Source of the DNA: Isoetes taiwanensis
Lineage: Eukaryota; Streptophyta; Lycopodiopsida; Isoetales; Isoetaceae
Reading direction: 5' to 3'
Length of the DNA stretch: 64,000 bases
Assembly: GCA_021234155.1 (NCBI GenBank)
Contig: JAJEKV010000002.1
Span: 26,342,617-26,406,616 of the forward strand
The notes under the pieces were generated by a model. It ran no database searches. It was not told the DNA's origin and saw only the letters and a program-made list of their open reading frames with translations. How positions within the stretch are numbered: position 1 is the first letter of the stretch; each line of letters starts with the position of its first letter. Positions 59,771-64,000 of the stretch are shown piece by piece. The translations under genes and the position numbers were made by a program.

Positions 59771-60357
59771 CTATTGGGATATTGTGAAGAGTGTTAGAAG
59801 CTATCACGGGCGTTGTGATGGTTGTTATGATGGCAATTGCATTTACTCTAGCCACACATCGGTTTAGAAGGAGTATAGTTAAGCTTCCACGGCCTTTCCA
59901 CAGAACAACTAGGTTTAATGCCTTTTGGTATTCCCATCATATGTTCATTATCGTCTATGTTCTTCTCATCATTGACTGCCTCTTCTTATACTTGAGCGAT
60001 AAATGGCAAGCAAAATCGGTGAGAACAAATTTTGTTGTGGGTAATCCATTGGAAAAGCTTAGAAAAAAACCTATTCTGAGAAATTTACAGACGTGGATAT
60101 ACATTGCAATCCTAGTAATCCTTTATGCTGGCGAGCGCATTTGGAGGGCCTTGAGGACAACTGTATATCCAGTTCAAGTAGTGAAGGTATGCAGAATCAT
60201 TTTCATCTCTTTGCTTGGTGATGTGTGTTCGAAAAATCCTGCAATACGGGTTGCCAGGCAACGTGCTGCCATTGCACACAACAAAGCCTCGTGACTTTAA
60301 TTACAAGAGTGGAATGTACATGACTGTTAACTGTCCTGCAGTGTCGCCCTTTGAGTG
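59771..60357 (+). pseudogene. RBOH (plant NADPH oxidase) membrane and FAD-domain exons
   Basis: SYWDIVKSV is followed by one extra base and then ITGVVMVVMMAIAFTLATH, NAFWYSHHMFIIVYVLLII (heme-ligand histidines in HH), an intron at 60019-60090 (72 bases, GTGAG...TTACAG) and TWIYIAILVILYAGERIWR. A short damaged stretch follows, then LPGNVLPLHTTKPRDFNYKS and CPAVSPFEW, where a GTGAGT donor begins at 60358. These are the last transmembrane helices and the start of the FAD-binding domain of RBOH, which makes superoxide at the plasma membrane. N-terminal EF-hand exons are not seen. The extra base and the missing middle exons argue for a broken gene. Confidence 0.85.
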
Positions 60358-60376
60358 GTGAGTCTCTACGTTAGAG

Positions 60377-61504
60377 ATGAGCATAATGAGATGGTTGTGT
60401 AATTCAAGCTTACCATGTATTCCATCTCGCATATTCCATAGTCACAAAATATCATTTATTCCTTTGGCAAAATCCAAGAGATTTTTCGCTAGAGCTCAAA
60501 TGGTGGAGAATAAGGGCATGCGATGTATCTGGAGAAGCCATCTTCATAAGACATCCCTTAGATCCCTGCTTCTTCATCCAGATGATGAAGGGCGATTATT
60601 TTTGGCATCTTCTTCCACAGATGGTTTGCTTAGAATCACTAAATTTAATGCTGATTTCACAAAATTTGACAACTTAGAGGAATACATTCTTCATGGGAGT
60701 GACAAAGGGGTACCAGTCTTTTGCTTGGCAACAGCATATGATCTTGTTTTTGCAGGCACATCAGGGAAGGAGGTAGTGGCATGGCGAATAGGGGAGTGGA
60801 GGCCAGTAGATGTGAAAATGGGAGGACATTCAGGATGGGTTAGAGATGTTACTGTGCATAGAAACATTGCATTTAGTGCAGCCTGTAATGTCATCAAGGT
60901 TTGGGAGCTCACTGGAGCCTTTGATCAGGATGAAGAAGGTAAAACAGAAGGTGGAACTGTTCTCAGTGTCACTCATATGGGGGATATTGAGATCTATAGA
61001 GGGGATATTATGACATGTATGGTCGGGAACCAAAAACTGTATTGTGGGACAAATGATGGCGTTTTACACTCTTGGAATTTTCCAGAAGATGGCAAGAAAT
61101 TGTCTGCACAGGCATTCCAGAAGTGTGGCAGCATTGGTGCTCACCAGGGTAGGATTTCCTCTTTGGTTTATGAAGGAGGAAATGTGGTTAGCGCAGGTCA
61201 TGATGGCTGTATAAGAATTTGGGATGGATTGAACTTACAGCTGATCGCAGAGGCCTGCCGAGCCCACAACGGAGAAAAGGTTAATTCTCTTACAACCACT
61301 AGGTTTGCTCTACTTAGTGGTGGAGCAGATAATACCATTCGGAAATGGGATTTTTCCTTGAACCCTAGTGGAGAGCCCACTTTGGCTCATAATGTTCCAG
61401 TGAGAAGGGTTCTTGCTAGTAGAGCTGAGGAATTTAATACAGGCATGTCTCTGCTTGTCTCAGGTGGGGCAGATGGTGAAGTATGTCTTTGGTTGCTTGG
61501 CTAG
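60377..61504 (+). CDS. Intact intronless WD40-repeat protein
   Basis: A single frame of 375 codons. Six repeat blades end in VVAWRI, IKVWEL, LHSWNF, IRIWDG, IRKWDF and VCLWLL. The ATG at 60377 gives a 40-residue N-terminus rich in Ser, Arg and Lys without acids (MSIMRWLCNSSLPCIPSRIF), which could be an organelle transit peptide. The ATG near 60500 (MVENKGMRC) would remove it. WD40 proteins are scaffold propellers, and no specific orthologue was recognised. It starts 19 bases after an RBOH splice donor and on the same strand, so it lies inside the RBOH locus. The lack of introns and the intact frame suggest a retrocopy or a nested gene. No poly-A tail or target duplication was seen. Confidence 0.85.
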   Translation: MSIMRWLCNSSLPCIPSRIFHSHKISFIPLAKSKRFFARAQMVENKGMRCIWRSHLHKTSLRSLLLHPDDEGRLFLASSSTDGLLRITKFNADFTKFDNLEEYILHGSDKGVPVFCLATAYDLVFAGTSGKEVVAWRIGEWRPVDVKMGGHSGWVRDVTVHRNIAFSAACNVIKVWELTGAFDQDEEGKTEGGTVLSVTHMGDIEIYRGDIMTCMVGNQKLYCGTNDGVLHSWNFPEDGKKLSAQAFQKCGSIGAHQGRISSLVYEGGNVVSAGHDGCIRIWDGLNLQLIAEACRAHNGEKVNSLTTTRFALLSGGADNTIRKWDFSLNPSGEPTLAHNVPVRRVLASRAEEFNTGMSLLVSGGADGEVCLWLLG

Positions 61505-62940
61505 TACATTAGATGCAGGCTCAGGTATTGTAATTAAGAGCATCACTGATAGCTAAGGTTGAGAAAGCTAGAGAGCTCTTGGTGGAAAAGTTTGACTGCA
61601 TCTTCAAGGAAGAGTTCATAGGAGTTAAATTTAAATGCCAAGGTCCATACAATTTCTAGTGGCTGCCAGTGGGCGTAAAAAGCTCTTCTTCTATTAAAGT
61701 TGGCTGTGATCCCAACGTTGTTATTTCTCTGCACTTGTTGGTGTACATAAGTAAAGCAGCTGCAATTTAGATGATGGTGCCTTTCAGATGATTTCATTCA
61801 TCGCCCTAATAGATTGGTTGTGCACGGTTGGCATTGCAACAACACGACCATGGGATGCGACATGCTTAAGCGGATGGGTTCTGAAATTGTCAGCCTAACG
61901 TTGTGTCCATTTATTGACGGCATCTGGAAAGGCAACAAGTCACGTCTGTCAAAAAGTAGTTCAACAGATGGCGTCTACAAGATTAGTTAGATAAATGAGG
62001 CACTCAAATTACCCAATAATACAAAGGTGGGAAGCTGAATAAGTGTGTTACAATCAAGTAAAGAAAACCTCTGCAAGTTTTAGTTATGATTTATTTCGAA
62101 GGATGGCAGAACAGAACTATCTTGCCAATAGTAAGGTATATACTGGACTCTTCTAAATTTAGTAAAATGGCGGTGCTTATGATGTGTTTAAAGAGATAAG
62201 GATGTTACACGCAGATCTACTGCCGGTACTTAGCTACGAGTAGCGCTATAAGGCTTATGATCTTGTGAGGTATTTGTGTTGCATCATGTTACAGACATCT
62301 ATGGACGATGATGAGCCTAGAATTGGTCACCTGTCTTCTTAGCCATTTGGAAGAAGTAAATGAGCTGCTGATCCAGTTACATGCAAAATGCTGGAAGAGG
62401 ATTTTAATAAATTTAGCCCAATGTAGGAACCGCAGCAAAATTATAGGTATTTAGGTTGTCTTGGGTGACAGCCAATATAGATTCTTTCAGCAGCATAAAT
62501 CAGTTTACACCAAGTTGCTACACTATTTTCAGTTGTATATTGTTTGCAGATTGAGAGCCAAATAATATGTACAATGGGCTTAGGTTCAGTTTTTGACCAG
62601 GTTGAGTTAGGGGGTTTGAGAAATCAGACAAGCACATTGTGTGAAAGAGAAAAGATGATGATGTTATGACAAAAAAAAAGACCAGTTTATGATTTTGACA
62701 AAGTGTCTAGTGATTGAGGCAAGTAAAACATCTATATCAAAATCACAGCTTTGATCTATAACATGTGAAATGATATGCTGATATTATCTGGACAACTCAA
62801 TTAGGATCGTTCTTGTGAGATTTTCAGTTTTATGGTTTGACTTGGAAACTTTTAATCATAGCCATGTTTGTAGAGGTTTTAAGGGCTATTGAATTGTTCC
62901 CAATGGCACCACATGTTTTGCCTCCATTTCATCTTATTCA
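61505..62940. other. Non-coding stretch between the WD40 ORF and RBOH 3' exons
   Basis: The remaining FAD and first NADPH-binding exons of RBOH (GPYGAP and GxGIGATP blocks) were looked for on the plus strand and not found. Confidence 0.5.
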
Positions 62941-63441
62941 AGGAGAGTCATCCCATTGCTCTTCACGATTGTGATTGAAATACATAACTACCTCGCAAGT
63001 GTTTATGAAGAGGGGGATGCATATTCTGCCTTAATAACCATGATTCAGACCCTTCATCATGCTAAGAATGGCATGGACATTGTCTCTGGCACAAGAGTAC
63101 ATTTAGAACAACTTCAACATCTGCTCATATGCTAAAGAAGTTATGTGCTCATATGCTACAACACTAATATGTGTTGCAGGCTAAGACACATTTCGCGCGG
63201 CGACCGAATTGGAAGAAAGTCTTCTCAAAACTGCAGAATTCACACAAAGGTGCAAGAATAGGTAAGGATAGCAAGATTTTTTTTTGTAAAAATGGATTTC
63301 GGCATGAAATTCACATTGGTAAACAAAATTTCAGGTGTGTTTTACTGCAGAGCACCTGCATTGGCCAAGGATCTGGAGGCTATGTGCAAGGAGTATAACT
63401 ACAACATAACTACGTTTGAGTTCCACAAGAAAAACTTCTAG
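62941..63441 (+). pseudogene. RBOH C-terminal (NADPH-binding) exons
   Basis: The exon ending at 63096 reads [20 protein letters not shown], then [14 protein letters not shown] before a GTACAT donor. The exon 63180-63261 reads AKTHFARRPNWKKVFSKLQN and GARI, flanked by TTGCAG and GTAAGG. The last exon, 63335-63441, reads GVFYCRAPALAKDLEAMCKE and TFEFHKKNF before TAG. This is the conserved end of RBOH, and all junctions restore frame. Exons that should join these to 60357 are missing. Confidence 0.87.
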
Positions 63442-64000
63442 TGGTGTAAATATTTGGAACTTGGCATCCCTACAAGTCAACAGTGCATATATATGAGACA
63501 TATTTTTTGGCGAGGATCCAGGCCGTAACGAAACAGCCTTGGCAGAAACGTCAACAAAAACGTCAACAAGGTCACATGGTGTATAGATACGAGAGATAAT
63601 TCCGGACATAGCTTATTTCGCCCTTGCTATTCTTTCCTGCTAATAAATACTGCGTTGCAAAAAGTTGTATAAAATCCTACATTAGCATGGTAAATTTGAC
63701 CTGTGTACTACCAACAGAAGTGAAATTCAGAAATGAATAGTTGGTCTGCGACATACTAGTAGCAGGCAATTATGGTTTTACAAGATGAGCTAGAATTCTG
63801 TTTGCTTTTGTGAAAGATTCTCCACTATGCACTGTTAAATCGTGGAAAAGAGACACAAGTCCAAGTTAAAAGGACAAATATTTACTCACTTTGCAGGTAA
63901 TATGATTCAACAATTATAAAAAAATTTAAGATTGTGACAGAGGTAGGACACTTACAGTCAGGCAAGGAACCCATCTCCCATGCATACTTTGAAATTCTAC
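63442..64000. other. 3' flank of the RBOH remnant
   Basis: No coding features recognised. It probably includes the former 3' UTR. Confidence 0.45.

Noticed and set aside
60377-61504. Processed-retrogene proof for the WD40 ORF
   Set aside because: Lack of introns fits, but no poly-A tail or target duplication was found, so retroposition is left as an inference.

Overview
The window looks like a repeat-dominated stretch of a land-plant nuclear genome. The support is relict exons of a respiratory burst oxidase (RBOH), RPA70-like and probable ATG11-like exons with GT-AG introns, plant-type Rep/helicase Helitrons, Ty3/gypsy chromoviruses, Ty1/copia elements and telobox (AAACCCTAA) promoters. Gene density is low and insertions are nested, which fits a large genome such as a fern's, but the species cannot be fixed from the sequence. 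No rRNA, tRNA or CRISPR was found. || Layout. 1-13.5 kb: Helitron territory. A partial Rep copy (1281-2619) lies upstream of a longer Rep-helicase gene (3850-9267) that is split by a TIR element with a 9-bp target duplication (4451-5742). It is followed by an RPA70-like gene (9479-11390), an ATG11-like exon fragment and an inverted helicase fragment. 13.5-16.6 kb: AT-rich repeats. 16590-29995: a structurally complete chromovirus with 1.68-kb LTRs, an ACGAA target duplication, a primer site, a purine tract, gag-pol and a chromodomain. 30-33.8 kb: AT-rich DNA. 33.8-52.6 kb: a second, related chromovirus, broken by a CACTA-like end, a duplicated 2.15-kb block, a TIR element, and a 5.2-kb segment carrying an unrecognised minus-strand spliced gene. 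52.7-55.6 kb: two copia fragments facing each other. 59.7-63.4 kb: 5' and 3' portions of an RBOH gene with an intact intronless WD40 ORF between them. || Main discovery. The complete chromovirus carries two extra genes between its 5' LTR and gag. The first (19243-20434) begins with the exact histone H3 N-terminus MARTKQTA and ends with a full H3 histone-fold region. That region aligns without gaps to H3 residues 69-134 and keeps the H3-H3' dimer residues and DNA-contact arginines. A charged linker of roughly 300 residues separates tail from fold. The same element encodes a chromodomain, the module class that reads H3 tails. Each extra gene has its own telobox and TATA box and lies 200-300 bp downstream of a two-tier palindrome containing inverted ACCTAAC boxes; there are four such modules. 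This suggests a retrotransposon that makes its own H3-like protein. || Caution. Repeat copies in this window disagree preferentially at CAG/CTG sites, often CAG or CTG reduced to CG. That looks like residual base-calling error at CHG-methylated cytosines, so many frameshifts in the transposon ORFs may not be real.
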